Positions 19,320 through 28,394 of a DNA stretch of 64,000 nucleotides are shown in pieces (positions within the stretch are counted from its first letter, which is position 1; each line of letters begins with the position of its first letter). Origin of the DNA: Pseudomonadota bacterium (GTDB lineage: Bacteria > Pseudomonadota > Gammaproteobacteria > Xanthomonadales > Xanthomonadaceae); NCBI GenBank assembly GCA_018242425.1, contig JAFEBX010000003.1:372001-436000 (forward strand), in the 5' to 3' direction. Below the pieces are notes generated by a model. That model searched no databases and was not told the origin of the DNA. It worked only from the letters and a program-made list of their open reading frames with translations. The position numbers and the translations under genes were made by a program.

Positions 19320-20198
19320 TTACTTGCCTTTGGCCGTCGCTGGTGGCACACCCAATCGCGCCGGCGGCCTGGTCGTGCTGCGCTTCAACCACACGCGCCC
19401 GCGCTCCAGGTCAAGGGTGACCACCCAATCCTTGAGAAAGGGCATGCCGAGATTGCCGTCGAGGACAAGGTCGGGACTGAAGATCAGTCCCTGCGCTTCG
19501 ACGCCGGGCGCGATGGTGAATCTTCCCGTTTGCGGCGCTTCGGTTTTCGCGTCCAGCCCCAGCAATGCGAGGTTGTTGCGCGACACCAGAATGGTGCCGC
19601 CGTTGCCGCTGTCCAGTTCCATGCGCAGCGGCCCCTTCGCGGTCGGCACGTCGACGAACATCGACAACGCGCGTCCGCTCAATTCGCGCGCCATGTGCGC
19701 GGGCACCTCGATCGCGCCACGGATGCGCTCGGCTGCGCTTTGCGGCGTCTCGATCACGAAATCGCCGGCGGCAAAATCGATGCTGATGGTGCGGCCGGCG
19801 AACGCATCCAGCGACAGCAGGCCGTCGACCGGCGATTCCGGCGAGCCGACATCCAGAACCCCGACCACCGGCAGCGTCAGCGGCACGTCTTTCCAGGCCA
19901 TGCGCACGGCGTCGCAGCGCGGCGCGCTGATCTTTGCCCCGGTCATGTGGAAGCCGGTCAGGCTGCCCCAGGGCGTGCACCCGATTTCCTTCGCCAGGGC
20001 CGGCGAAACGAGGGTGATGCCACCCGCGGTGTCGAACTGGAACAGGCGCGGCTTGCCGGCAACCTCGATGCGCGCGGCGAGCCGATTGCGATACGGCTCC
20101 AGCGGGAGATGGATCGTGGTCTGCGCGGCACTGGCGCCGACGCAAAACAGCAAGGTGCAACCAAGCAACAACCGTTTCGATGTCCTTGCGATCTCCAT
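19320..20198 (-). CDS. Exported retropepsin-like aspartyl-protease-fold protein
   Basis: A 292-residue protein with a signal peptide (cleavage after ASA, about residue 26). Two halves of an aspartyl protease-like fold are seen: FQFDTAGGITLVSP near residue 54 and MELDSGNGGTILVS near 190, followed by the hydrophobic LDGNLGMPFL typical of the flap-side motif. The first site reads DTAGG and the second DSGNGG rather than the strict DTG/DSG, so activity is uncertain. GAGGAG lies before the ATG. It is 79 nt after gshA on the same strand. Confidence 0.75.
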   Translation of the reverse strand: MEIARTSKRLLLGCTLLFCVGASAAQTTIHLPLEPYRNRLAARIEVAGKPRLFQFDTAGGITLVSPALAKEIGCTPWGSLTGFHMTGAKISAPRCDAVRMAWKDVPLTLPVVGVLDVGSPESPVDGLLSLDAFAGRTISIDFAAGDFVIETPQSAAERIRGAIEVPAHMARELSGRALSMFVDVPTAKGPLRMELDSGNGGTILVSRNNLALLGLDAKTEAPQTGRFTIAPGVEAQGLIFSPDLVLDGNLGMPFLKDWVVTLDLERGRVWLKRSTTRPPARLGVPPATAKGK

Positions 20199-20277
20199 GG
20201 GAACTCCTCGCTTCGCTGACGACTCCGACATCGCGGCGGCGAGCAAGTTCCCGGCCGGCATCGACGGCCAGCAGTGA

Positions 20278-21657
20278 TCAGTAGGCGTATTCGCTGAACA
20301 CCGGATCGACCGAACCCTTCCACGGGCCGTGGAACAGTTCGAGCTTGCGCTCGGCCGGGGTCTGCCCGGCTTCGGCGATTTCCAGCAACGGTTGCAGGAA
20401 ACCGGATTCGTCGGCGCCTTCGCGGCTGCAGCAACCATTGCCGGCGCGGCCGCGACGCTGCAGGCCGGCCAGCGAGATCTTCAACGCCTCGATCGCCAGC
20501 TCACGCACGGTCGCACCGCGGAACGGCAGCTTCAATGCGTGTTTCGGCACGCCATCGCGCAGGGCGTGGCGTTCCTCCATCGTGAAATCCTTCACCAGGT
20601 CCCAGGCGGCATCGAGCGCGGCATCGTCGTAGAGCAATCCGACCCAGAACGCCGGCAACGCGCACAGGCGCCCCCACGGACCGCCGTCGGCACCGCGCAT
20701 CTCCAGGTATTTCTTCAACCGAACTTCCGGGAAGGCGGTGGTCATGTGGTCGTTCCAGTCGCGGATCGTCGGCAGTTCGCCGCGCAATTCGTCGAGCTCG
20801 CCAGCGAGGAACTTGCGGAACGATTTGCCGGACAGGTCGAGGTATTCGCCGCCGCGATAGCTGAAGTACATCGGCACGTCGATCAGGTAGTCGACGTAGC
20901 GTTCGTAGCCGAAACCATCCTCGAACACGAAGTCGAGCATGCCGGTGCGATCGCCGTCGGTATCGGTCCAGATGTGTGAGCGATAACTCTGGTAGCCATT
21001 GGGCTGGCCGTCGGTGAACGGCGAATCGGCGAACAGCGCGGTGGCGATCGGCTGCAACGCCAGCGACACGCGGAACTTCTTCACCATGTCCGCTTCGCTG
21101 GCGTAATCGAGATTGACCTGCACCGTGCAGGTGCGCGTCATCATGTCGAGGCCGAGCTTGCCGACCTTGGGCATGTATTCGCGCATGATCTTGTAGCGAC
21201 CCTTCGGCATCCACGGCATCTGGTCGCGTCGCCACTTCGGCTGGAAGCCCATGCCGAGGAATCCGAGGCCGAGTTCGTCGGCGACCTGGCGCACTTCGTT
21301 GAGGTGCGTGCCGACTTCGCGGCAGGTGTCATGGATGGTTTCCACCGGCGCGCCGGAGAGCTCCAGCTGTCCCGCCGGTTCCAGCGTCACCGAGGCCATG
21401 CCCTGCGTCAGTGCGATGACACGGCCGTGTTCCTCGAACGGCGTCCAGCCGAACCGCGCCAACCCTTTCAACAGCGCCTCGATGCCGCGCTCGCCATCGA
21501 ATTCCGGCGGCCGCAGGTCGTCGAGGCGGAAACCGAATTTTTCATGCTCGGTGCCGATGCGCCACGCCGCGCGCGGCTTCTCGCCGGAAGCCATGACATC
21601 GACCAGTTGGCGATAGTCGGTGATCGGCGTGTCGTTGCTGGCGGAAGGACCGGACAT
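20278..21657 (-). CDS. gshA: Glutamate-cysteine ligase, plant/alphaproteobacterial type
   Basis: Makes gamma-glutamylcysteine, the first step of glutathione synthesis. The 459-residue protein belongs to the GCS2/EgtA-like class found in plants, alphaproteobacteria and xanthomonads, not the E. coli GshA class: GTEHEKFGF near residue 35, [14 protein letters not shown] near 91, [13 protein letters not shown] near 171 and [13 protein letters not shown] near 207. A CC pair lies near residue 420. Product glutathione feeds the adhC-fghA pathway encoded downstream on the same strand, although each appears to have its own promoter. Confidence 0.93.
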   Translation of the reverse strand: MSGPSASNDTPITDYRQLVDVMASGEKPRAAWRIGTEHEKFGFRLDDLRPPEFDGERGIEALLKGLARFGWTPFEEHGRVIALTQGMASVTLEPAGQLELSGAPVETIHDTCREVGTHLNEVRQVADELGLGFLGMGFQPKWRRDQMPWMPKGRYKIMREYMPKVGKLGLDMMTRTCTVQVNLDYASEADMVKKFRVSLALQPIATALFADSPFTDGQPNGYQSYRSHIWTDTDGDRTGMLDFVFEDGFGYERYVDYLIDVPMYFSYRGGEYLDLSGKSFRKFLAGELDELRGELPTIRDWNDHMTTAFPEVRLKKYLEMRGADGGPWGRLCALPAFWVGLLYDDAALDAAWDLVKDFTMEERHALRDGVPKHALKLPFRGATVRELAIEALKISLAGLQRRGRAGNGCCSREGADESGFLQPLLEIAEAGQTPAERKLELFHGPWKGSVDPVFSEYAY

Positions 21658-21789
21658 GGGTGGCTCGCAATCGCGGGGTGATCACTATACGGGGGCGGAT
21701 CGCGTGCTGCATACGTATTCCGGGCCACCACTGTTGGCGCGTGCAAGGGCGCGGCGTAGCCTGCGGGAATCCCGCCGAAGGAAGCTCCC

Positions 21790-23652
21790 ATGCGCGTCGC
21801 GCTCGCGTCCTGCCTGCTGTTGTTTGCGACCTTCCTGCCGATGCGCGCGCATGCCGCTTCCGATCCCGTCATCGATCATCTGGAGCCGGCCAGCTGGTGG
21901 GTCGGGATGAAGCACGACCGAGTGGAACTGATGGTGCACGGAACCGGCATCGGAGCGGCGACGCCTCGCATCGCGCACAAGGGCGTACGCGTCGTCGACG
22001 TTGCCAGGGTCGCCAATCCCAACTATCTGTTCGTGACGGTGGCAATCGCGCAGGATGCGAAACCCGGCGCGATCGCGATCGAATTCGTCGCGGACGGGAA
22101 AATCGTCGCAACGCATCCATGGCGGCTTGATGCACGCGAAGCCGGTTCCGCGCAACGTCGCGGCTTCGACCAGCGGGATGCGATCTATCTCGTCACGCCC
22201 GATCGCTTTGCCAACGCCGATCCGCATGACGACAACGCCATCGGCATGAAGGAAACCGCGGATCGTGGCAATCCGAACGGTCGCCACGGCGGCGACATCG
22301 CCGGCATCCGCCAGCACCTCGACTACATCGCCGGGCTCGGCTTCACCCAGTTGTGGCCGACGCCGCTGCTGGAGAACAACCAGCCGAAATTCTCCTACCA
22401 CGGCTACGCGATCACCGATCTCTATCGCATCGATCCGCGCTTCGGCAGCAACGAGGATTACCGCGCGTTGTCGCGCGAAGCGAAGGCGCGCGGCGTCGGC
22501 CTGGTCATGGACGTGGTGCTCAACCACATCGGTTCCGGGCACTGGTGGATGCGGGACCTGCCAAGCAGCGACTGGATCAACAACGGCGGCAAGTTCTTTC
22601 CGACCAACAACCGTCGCACCACGATCCAGGACCCGCACGCGACGCCACAGGATCGCGCCGCGTTCGTCGATGGCTGGTTCAGTCCCGACATGCCCGACCT
22701 CAACCAGCGCAATCCGCACCTGGCGCGCTATCTCATCCAGAACAGCATCTGGTGGATCGAATACGCCGGACTGTCCGGCATCCGCGAGGACACCTTCGGT
22801 TATGCCGATACCGCCTTCGTCTCGCGATGGGCGAAGGAAATCCTCGACGAATACCCGAGCTTCTCGATGGTCGGCGAGGAATGGAGCGTCAATCCGGCGG
22901 TCGTCGCCCACTGGCAACACGGCAAGGCCAATCGCGACGGCCACGTGCCCTACATGCCGAGCATGATGGATTTCCCGATCCACACCACCCTGCGCGACGT
23001 GCTGCTGCAACAGGACACGCGCTGGGACAGCAGCTGGGTGCCGCTCTACGAAATGCTCGGCAACGATTTCCTCTACCCCGATCCGGGGCGCCTGGTGGTA
23101 TTCGCCGAGAACCACGACACCACGCGCCTGCTCGCCCAGCTCGACGGCGACATCGGGCTATGGAAGATCGCGATGGCCTATGTCGCGACCATGCGCGGCA
23201 CGCCGCAGTTCTATTACGGATCGGAAGTGCTGGTGCGCGGACCGAAGGAACGCCACGACGGCGAGATCCGCGCCGACATGCCCGGTGGCTGGAGCGGTGA
23301 CGCAACCAACGCCTTCACCGGCAAGGGACTCTCAGTCGCGCAACTGGATGCGCAGGACTACATCCGCAAACTGTTCGAGTGGCGCAAGCGCACGCCGGTG
23401 GCGCAGACCGGCGAACTCACCCATTTCGCGCCGGAAGGGTCGGTTTACGTCTACTTCCGCCACGACGGCAAGCACGTGGTGATGGTCGCGCTCAACAAGG
23501 GCGACGCCGCGAATCCGCTGGCGATCGATCGCTTCCGGGATTTCGTCAAGCCGGGTGATCGTGCACGCGACGTGTTGAACGACGCCGACGTGCAGCTCGG
23601 CGCAACCCTCGTGCTGCCGGCGAAATCGGCGACGATCCTCGAACTGCGCTGA
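21790..23652 (+). CDS. Secreted GH13 alpha-amylase / cyclomaltodextrinase-like enzyme
   Basis: A 620-residue glycoside hydrolase with a signal peptide (cleavage after AHA, about residue 22). Residues 25-120 form an N-terminal beta-sandwich of the cyclomaltodextrinase type; the GH13 barrel follows. Conserved regions: DVVLNHIGSGH near 241, nucleophile D334 in GIREDTFGY, acid/base E363 in VGEEW, and transition-state stabiliser D443 in ENHDTTR. A C-terminal beta domain ends the protein. It likely acts on maltodextrins or cyclodextrins in the periplasm. Divergent from gshA. Confidence 0.92.
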   Translation: MRVALASCLLLFATFLPMRAHAASDPVIDHLEPASWWVGMKHDRVELMVHGTGIGAATPRIAHKGVRVVDVARVANPNYLFVTVAIAQDAKPGAIAIEFVADGKIVATHPWRLDAREAGSAQRRGFDQRDAIYLVTPDRFANADPHDDNAIGMKETADRGNPNGRHGGDIAGIRQHLDYIAGLGFTQLWPTPLLENNQPKFSYHGYAITDLYRIDPRFGSNEDYRALSREAKARGVGLVMDVVLNHIGSGHWWMRDLPSSDWINNGGKFFPTNNRRTTIQDPHATPQDRAAFVDGWFSPDMPDLNQRNPHLARYLIQNSIWWIEYAGLSGIREDTFGYADTAFVSRWAKEILDEYPSFSMVGEEWSVNPAVVAHWQHGKANRDGHVPYMPSMMDFPIHTTLRDVLLQQDTRWDSSWVPLYEMLGNDFLYPDPGRLVVFAENHDTTRLLAQLDGDIGLWKIAMAYVATMRGTPQFYYGSEVLVRGPKERHDGEIRADMPGGWSGDATNAFTGKGLSVAQLDAQDYIRKLFEWRKRTPVAQTGELTHFAPEGSVYVYFRHDGKHVVMVALNKGDAANPLAIDRFRDFVKPGDRARDVLNDADVQLGATLVLPAKSATILELR

Positions 23653-23655
23653 TCG

Positions 23656-24273
23656 TTACTTCTGCAGCTCCAGCCAGCGCGCCAGCACCGCGCGCACTTC
23701 GTCGACGCCCTGCTTGGATTCGCCGGAAAACACCTGGGCGCTCACGCTGTCGCCGAACGCCGACGCCAGTTCCTTGCGCACCGCGTGCAAGGTATTCATC
23801 GCCGCACCGCGCGAGAGCTTGTCGGCCTTGGTCAGCAAGGCATGCGCGGGCAAACCACGGCGCACCGCATAACCGAGCATTTGCAGATCGTATTCCTTCA
23901 GCGGGTGACGGATGTCCATCACCACCACCAGTCCCGCCAGCGCGCGTCGCGTTTCGAAATAGCTGGCGATGAAGGCCTGCCAGTGCTCCTGCATCTCCTT
24001 GGGCACCTTGGCGTAACCGTAGCCGGGCAGGTCGACCAGGTAGATGTCGGCGAGCGGCGGCATGTCGAAATAGACCAGTTGCTGGGTGCGTCCCGGCGTC
24101 TTGGACACGCGGGCCAGCGCGTTCTGCTGGCAGATCGCGTTGAGGGCGCTCGACTTGCCGGCGTTCGAACGACCGGCGAAGGCGACTTCGCGGCCGCCAT
24201 CGACCTCGGCGGGCAGCTGGCGGGAGGTATGGGCGGACAGGAGGTAGCGGGCGCGCTGGAAGGGCAGACTCAT
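23656..24273 (-). CDS. engB: Ribosome biogenesis GTP-binding protein YihA/EngB
   Basis: Essential small GTPase needed for large ribosomal subunit assembly. The 205-residue protein has the P-loop GRSNAGKSS near residue 34, the switch segment RVSKTPGRTQQLVYF near 55, DLPGYGYAKV near 81 and TKADKLSRG near 148. The ATG (MSLPFQRARYL) gives the normal N-terminus; a longer frame would run into the cytochrome c4 promoter. The stop is 3 nt from the convergent amylase stop. Confidence 0.96.
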   Translation of the reverse strand: MSLPFQRARYLLSAHTSRQLPAEVDGGREVAFAGRSNAGKSSALNAICQQNALARVSKTPGRTQQLVYFDMPPLADIYLVDLPGYGYAKVPKEMQEHWQAFIASYFETRRALAGLVVVMDIRHPLKEYDLQMLGYAVRRGLPAHALLTKADKLSRGAAMNTLHAVRKELASAFGDSVSAQVFSGESKQGVDEVRAVLARWLELQK

Positions 24274-24302
24274 GGCGACAGGATAGTGGGCAATGGCTCG
24301 CG

Positions 24303-24331
24303 TTGACCGCCCAAGGGTCGGCACGGATAAT
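24303..24331 (+). promoter_or_regulatory. Sigma-70 promoter of cytochrome c4 gene
   Basis: TTGACC (-35), an exact 17-nt spacer, then GATAAT (-10). The spacing is ideal and both hexamers match the consensus at five of six positions. The predicted start is about 45 nt before the cytochrome c4 ATG. It lies just upstream of the divergent engB start. Confidence 0.7.
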
Positions 24332-24382
24332 CGATTGGTTACGGGCCGGTCAATGCCGGCCCCGGGTCTCATGGGAGTTCAC

Positions 24383-25246
24383 ATGCGTCACATCCGCGCT
24401 TACGGCCTCGTCGGCCTGGCTGGTCTCGCCATCGCTGCCGTCGCCTACGCCCAGTCCGCGCCCCCGGCCACCCCGGCTACGGAAGCCCCGGCTGCTGCTG
24501 CCGCGCCCGCCGCCAGCACGCCCGGCCAGGACCCCAATGCTTACGCCGAACTGGCCAAGACCCATTGGGGTGATGCCAAGGCCGGTGCCGCCAAGGCCGG
24601 CGCCTGTGCCGCCTGCCATGGCCTCGACGGCAACGCCACCGCCAATCCCGCGCTGTATCCGCGCATCGCCGGCCAGGGCGAGCTGTTCGTCGCCAAGCAG
24701 CTGGCGCTGTTCAAGGCCGGCCTGCGCACCGACGGCAACGCCGCGCTGATGATCCCCTACGCCCAGGCGTTGTCGCCGCAGGACATGCGCGACCTCGGCG
24801 CCTATTTCCAGACCCAGCATTCGGGCGCCGGCATCGCCGACGACACCGCCATCACCAGCGGTCCGTACGAGGGCAAGAAGCTCTACCAGGTCGGCGAGAA
24901 GCTCTATCGCCAGGGCGACAGCAGCCGCGGCATCGTCGCCTGCACCGCCTGCCATGGCCCTGATGGCACCGGCAATCCGGGCCCGGCCTACCCGCACATC
25001 GGCGGCCAGCAGTCGTGGTACGTCGAGATGCGCCTCAACGCATACCGTGGCGGCCAGAGCGCGCTGAAGGACGACAAGCTGTTCGGCCTGATGGCGCTGG
25101 AGACCAAGAATCTCTCCGACGAGGAGATCAAGGGCCTGTCCACCTATCTGCAGGGCCTGCACAACCGTGCGGACCAGGCCAGCCCTGCCGACGTGGCTGC
25201 CGCCAAGGCCGCTGCAGCAGCCGCGCCGCAGCCGTCGAAGAACTGA
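24383..25246 (+). CDS. Diheme cytochrome c4
   Basis: A 287-residue periplasmic cytochrome c with a signal peptide (cleavage after AYA near residue 23), an Ala/Pro-rich linker, and two homologous class I domains. Heme attachment sites are CAACH at 75-79 and CTACH at 187-191; the distal methionines are in LMIPYAQ and FGLMALETKNLS-type segments. Cytochrome c4 carries electrons to terminal oxidases, so the cta oxidase in this window is a plausible acceptor. GGGAG precedes the ATG. A second in-frame ATG 12 nt upstream is possible but poorly placed. Confidence 0.93.
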   Translation: MRHIRAYGLVGLAGLAIAAVAYAQSAPPATPATEAPAAAAAPAASTPGQDPNAYAELAKTHWGDAKAGAAKAGACAACHGLDGNATANPALYPRIAGQGELFVAKQLALFKAGLRTDGNAALMIPYAQALSPQDMRDLGAYFQTQHSGAGIADDTAITSGPYEGKKLYQVGEKLYRQGDSSRGIVACTACHGPDGTGNPGPAYPHIGGQQSWYVEMRLNAYRGGQSALKDDKLFGLMALETKNLSDEEIKGLSTYLQGLHNRADQASPADVAAAKAAAAAAPQPSKN

Positions 25247-25298
25247 GGGAACTTTTCCCCACGTGGACAGTCTGACCGTTCACGTTCCGGATCATCGC

Positions 25299-25328
25299 GC
25301 CGGCCCATGATCGGGCCGGCTTTTTTTT
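25299..25328 (+). terminator. Intrinsic terminator after cytochrome c4
   Basis: Perfect 8-bp stem GCCGGCCC / GGGCCGGC around a 6-nt loop, followed by eight T residues. It separates the cytochrome c4 gene from the DsbA-like cluster. Confidence 0.9.
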
Positions 25329-25341
25329 GCCAGAGGTCGCC

Positions 25342-25998
25342 ATGCGCCTGCGCTCCATCCAGCACGTCTCCTCCCTGTTGATCGCCGGGCTCATCGCCCT
25401 CGTTGCCGCCCTTCCGGCCGCAGCCGCCACCTCGACCGCGCCGCTGGTGCGGGGCACCGACTACGACATCGTGGCCGGTGCGCATCCCTGGCAGGCGCCG
25501 AAGAAGGGCGAGGTCGAAGTCGTCGAGGTCTATGCCTGGTGGTGCCCGCATTGCGCCCACTTCGCGCCGATGATCTCGGCCTGGGCCTCGCGCCAGCCAG
25601 CCTGGGTGCGCATGGTCTACCTGCCTTCCGATCCCGATTCGACCGGAGCCGCCGCCGCCTTCGCCGCGCAACGCGCCGGCCTGCTGCCGCGGGTGCATCC
25701 GGCGATGTTCCGCGCCATCCACACCGACCAGACCATGCCGTCGCGCCCCAGCGCCGAAGAGTACGCGGCCTTCATGGCGCCGTTCGGCAGCACGCCGGCC
25801 AAGTTGCTGGCGCTGATGCAGTCCCCCGAGGTCGCTTCCGACCTCTCCCGTAACCGCGCCTTCATCCTCGCCGCGCAGGTCGACAGCACGCCGACCCTGA
25901 TCGTCAACGGCAAGTACAAGGTGCTTGGCCGCAGTTACGAAGATCAACTCGATATCCTCGACCGTCTCACCGCCCAGATCCACGGAGGCAACCTGTGA
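25342..25998 (+). CDS. dsbA: Periplasmic DsbA-like thiol oxidoreductase, first of three
   Basis: A 218-residue exported thioredoxin-fold protein with a cleavable signal peptide (ends AAA near residue 29). The active site is CPHC at 68-71, preceded by VEVVEVYAWW, and the cis-proline loop is STPTLIVNGKY near 190. These are DsbA hallmarks: oxidation of cysteines in exported proteins, with DsbB as partner. AGAGG lies before the ATG. It overlaps the second DsbA-like gene by GTGA. Because a terminator precedes it, it should have its own promoter. Confidence 0.9.
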   Translation: MRLRSIQHVSSLLIAGLIALVAALPAAAATSTAPLVRGTDYDIVAGAHPWQAPKKGEVEVVEVYAWWCPHCAHFAPMISAWASRQPAWVRMVYLPSDPDSTGAAAAFAAQRAGLLPRVHPAMFRAIHTDQTMPSRPSAEEYAAFMAPFGSTPAKLLALMQSPEVASDLSRNRAFILAAQVDSTPTLIVNGKYKVLGRSYEDQLDILDRLTAQIHGGNL

Positions 25999-26798
25999 TC
26001 ACCCGTACCCTGACTTCCGTCGCCGCGCTGGCGATCGTCGCCACCCTGTCCGCCTGCAAGCCGGGCGCCGACACCACTGCCCCGGCTGCAAGCACCCCGG
26101 CAGCGTCCACGCCTGCCACCGGTGACACTGCCGCGAACGGCAGCACGCCGACCGCCACCGCTTCGAACCAGCCGCCGGCACCGCCGGTGTCGCACGAAGC
26201 CACCGGGCCCGCACCGGTCGAGGGCAAGGATTACGTCCTGGTCGCCAATGGCCAGCCGTTCGAGTCCGGCGACGGCAAGATCGAAGTGGTCGAAGTCTTC
26301 AACTACGTGTGCCCGGCCTGCGCCGCGTTCGAACCGCAATTCGGACCATGGGCGAAATCGCTGCCGTCCGATGTCCGCGTGGTGCATGTGCCGGCGCTGT
26401 TCGGCCGCATGTGGGATGACTACGCGCGCGCCTACTACGCCGCCGACGCGCTGGGCGTGGTCGAGCGCACCCACCAGCCGCTGTACGACGAGATCCACAT
26501 CAAGCAGGTCCTGAAGGGCGAGCGCGGCAATGACGGCATGGATGCGATCGCCGCGTTCTATGGTCGCCAGGGCGTCGATGTCGCGCAGTTCAAGGCGGCG
26601 GCGTCGAGCTTCGCGGTGGAAGGCAAGCTGGCCAAGGCCAAGCAGTACATCCAGGCCGAAGGCGTCGACGGCACCCCGACGATGATCGTCGACGGCAAGT
26701 ACCGCATCACCGGCCCCGAAGGCAGCACCCGCGCCGACCAGCTGAAGATCGCCGACAAGCTGATCGCCCAGGAACGCGCCGCGCGAGGTGGCCATTGA
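25995..26798 (+). CDS. DsbA-like lipoprotein with CPAC active site, second of three
   Basis: A 267-residue lipoprotein: signal peptide, lipobox LSAC (C21), a Thr/Ala/Pro-rich tether to about residue 72, then a DsbA domain with CPAC at 106-109 and cis-Pro loop GTPTMIVDGKYRI. CPAC differs from the CPHC of its neighbours, which usually shifts the redox potential. The GTG start overlaps the previous stop (GTGA) and follows CGGAGG. Being tethered, it probably serves a subset of substrates near the membrane; this is inference. Confidence 0.88.
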   Translation: MITRTLTSVAALAIVATLSACKPGADTTAPAASTPAASTPATGDTAANGSTPTATASNQPPAPPVSHEATGPAPVEGKDYVLVANGQPFESGDGKIEVVEVFNYVCPACAAFEPQFGPWAKSLPSDVRVVHVPALFGRMWDDYARAYYAADALGVVERTHQPLYDEIHIKQVLKGERGNDGMDAIAAFYGRQGVDVAQFKAAASSFAVEGKLAKAKQYIQAEGVDGTPTMIVDGKYRITGPEGSTRADQLKIADKLIAQERAARGGH

Positions 26799-27574
26799 TC
26801 GCGATGACTTCGTTGTCGAAGCGCATGCGCATTCCCGCACTGGCCGCGCTGTCGTTGCTGGCGGTCGCGGGCTGCCAGCAGAAGTCGCCGAACCCGGCAA
26901 CGACGACCGCCAAGCCGGTGGCGGCGCCGACGCAGCCGCTGCCCTATGACCCCAGGCTGGTGCAGATGGCGAACACTGCAGTCGCCCAGGCGATCGCCGA
27001 AGCGAAGACCAGGCCTGCGGTCGCCGGCACCGACTATGACGAGATCGCCAACGGCCAGCCGTTCCAGCCGCTCGACGGCAAGGTCGAAGTGGTCGAGGTG
27101 TTCGCCTACAGCTGTCCGCATTGCGCCGATTTCGAGCCGCTGCTGGAAGCGTGGTCCAAGCTGCAGCCGGGCAACGTGCGCGTCACCCCGCTGCCGCTTG
27201 CCGGCGGCGCCGCCAGCGATCTCGGCCGCACCTATTTCGCTGCGGTGAAGACCGGCCAGCTGGCCGCGATCCACACCCGCATGTTCTACGGCATCCACGG
27301 CGACAAATCGCTGCCGGCGGCCGCGAGCGGCAACGACATCGCCGCGTGGCTGGGCGGACAGGGCTTTGATGCCAAATCGTTCCGCGCGACGATGGCCAGC
27401 CCGGAGGTGCAGCAGCAGATGCAGAAGGCGCATGATTTCGAAGTGCGCAGCGGCATTGAAGGCACGCCGACGCTGATCGTCAACGGCAAGTACCGCATCA
27501 AGGGACCGTCCCAGCTCGATGACCTGCGCATCGTCAGCGCGCTGATCGCGCGGGAGAGCGGCACCGGGAAATAA
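26795..27574 (+). CDS. DsbA-like lipoprotein with CPHC active site, third of three
   Basis: A 259-residue lipoprotein with lipobox VAGC (C27), a proline-rich tether, a helix to about residue 75, and a DsbA domain with CPHC at 107-110 and cis-Pro loop GTPTLIVNGKYRI. The TTG start overlaps the second gene's stop (TTGA) and is well placed after GAGG; an ATG three codons downstream is the alternative. All three proteins share the VEVVEV lead-in and the GKY end of the cis-Pro loop, so they arose by tandem duplication. Confidence 0.87.
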   Translation: MIAMTSLSKRMRIPALAALSLLAVAGCQQKSPNPATTTAKPVAAPTQPLPYDPRLVQMANTAVAQAIAEAKTRPAVAGTDYDEIANGQPFQPLDGKVEVVEVFAYSCPHCADFEPLLEAWSKLQPGNVRVTPLPLAGGAASDLGRTYFAAVKTGQLAAIHTRMFYGIHGDKSLPAAASGNDIAAWLGGQGFDAKSFRATMASPEVQQQMQKAHDFEVRSGIEGTPTLIVNGKYRIKGPSQLDDLRIVSALIARESGTGK

Positions 27575-27578
27575 ACTG

Positions 27579-28349
27579 ATGCCGGATGCGACCATGCAAC
27601 GCCTGCGCCTGCTGAGCGCCAATATCCAGGCAGGCTCCAGCACGCGGCGCTACAGCGATTACGCCACCCGCAGCTGGTCGCACGTGCTGCCGCTCGGGGG
27701 CAAGCGCGGTGCGCTCGATGCCATCGCGCGGATCGCCGGGCAGCATGACATCGTCGGCCTGCAGGAAGCCGATCCCGGCAGTTTCCGTTCCGGTTTCACC
27801 AACCAGACGCATTACCTCGCCACCCGCGGCGGTTTCGCCTACTGGACGCACCAGCCCAATCGCAGCGTCGGCGGCGTGGCTTCCAGCGCCAATGGCTTGC
27901 TGAGCCGGATCGAGCCGGTCGAAGTCGAGCATCACCCGCTGCCGGGACGCGTGAAAGGACGTGGCGTGCTGCTCGCCCGTTTCGGTTCCGGCGCCGACGG
28001 CTTGCGTGTCGCCATCGCGCATCTTTCGCTGGGCGCGATGTCGCGCCACGTGCAACTGGGTTTCATCGCCGAACTGCTGGCCGATGCACCCAATGCCGTG
28101 TTGATGGGCGACTTCAACTGCAGCATCGAACAACCGGAGATGGCGCGATTGTTCCGCACCACCCGCCTGCAACCACCGTCGCTCCATGTCCCCACCTTCC
28201 CAAGCTGGCGACCGCAGCGCGCGATCGACCACGTGCTGACCACCGACGGCATCTCGCTGGCAAGCTTGCAGGTGATGCAGGCGGCGGCATCCGACCATCT
28301 CGCGCTGTCGGCCGACCTCGAGATTCCCGGGCACGCGCTGGCGCGCTGA
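27579..28349 (+). CDS. Endonuclease/exonuclease/phosphatase-family hydrolase
   Basis: A 256-residue cytoplasmic protein with the EEP fold. Catalytic motifs in order: LLSANIQAG near residue 11, GLQEADPG (metal-binding Glu) near 61, HLSLG near 148, GDFNCSIEQ near 175, RAIDHVL near 212, and SDHLALS near 235. EEP members include DNA nucleases and phosphodiesterases; the substrate cannot be told. It begins 5 nt after the third DsbA-like gene, so it may be in the same operon. The second ATG, five codons in, is also possible. Confidence 0.83.
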   Translation: MPDATMQRLRLLSANIQAGSSTRRYSDYATRSWSHVLPLGGKRGALDAIARIAGQHDIVGLQEADPGSFRSGFTNQTHYLATRGGFAYWTHQPNRSVGGVASSANGLLSRIEPVEVEHHPLPGRVKGRGVLLARFGSGADGLRVAIAHLSLGAMSRHVQLGFIAELLADAPNAVLMGDFNCSIEQPEMARLFRTTRLQPPSLHVPTFPSWRPQRAIDHVLTTDGISLASLQVMQAAASDHLALSADLEIPGHALAR

Positions 28350-28382
28350 ACGCGCATCCACCGTCCGTTCAAACGGCGCAGC

Positions 28383-28388
28383 TATAGT
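28383..28388 (+). promoter_or_regulatory. Possible -10 of slt promoter (leaderless)
   Basis: TATAGT lies only 6 nt before the slt ATG, which would place the transcript start at or next to the start codon. No convincing -35 is found at 16-18 nt. Leaderless mRNAs are common in xanthomonads, but this is a prediction from one hexamer. Confidence 0.35.
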
Positions 28389-28394
28389 CGGGGG

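Noticed and set aside
20278..21657. Possible frameshift at the cysteine-rich C-terminal region of gshA
   Set aside because: The frame stays open to a normal family end and the CC pair is in an otherwise plausible helix; no sign of disruption.
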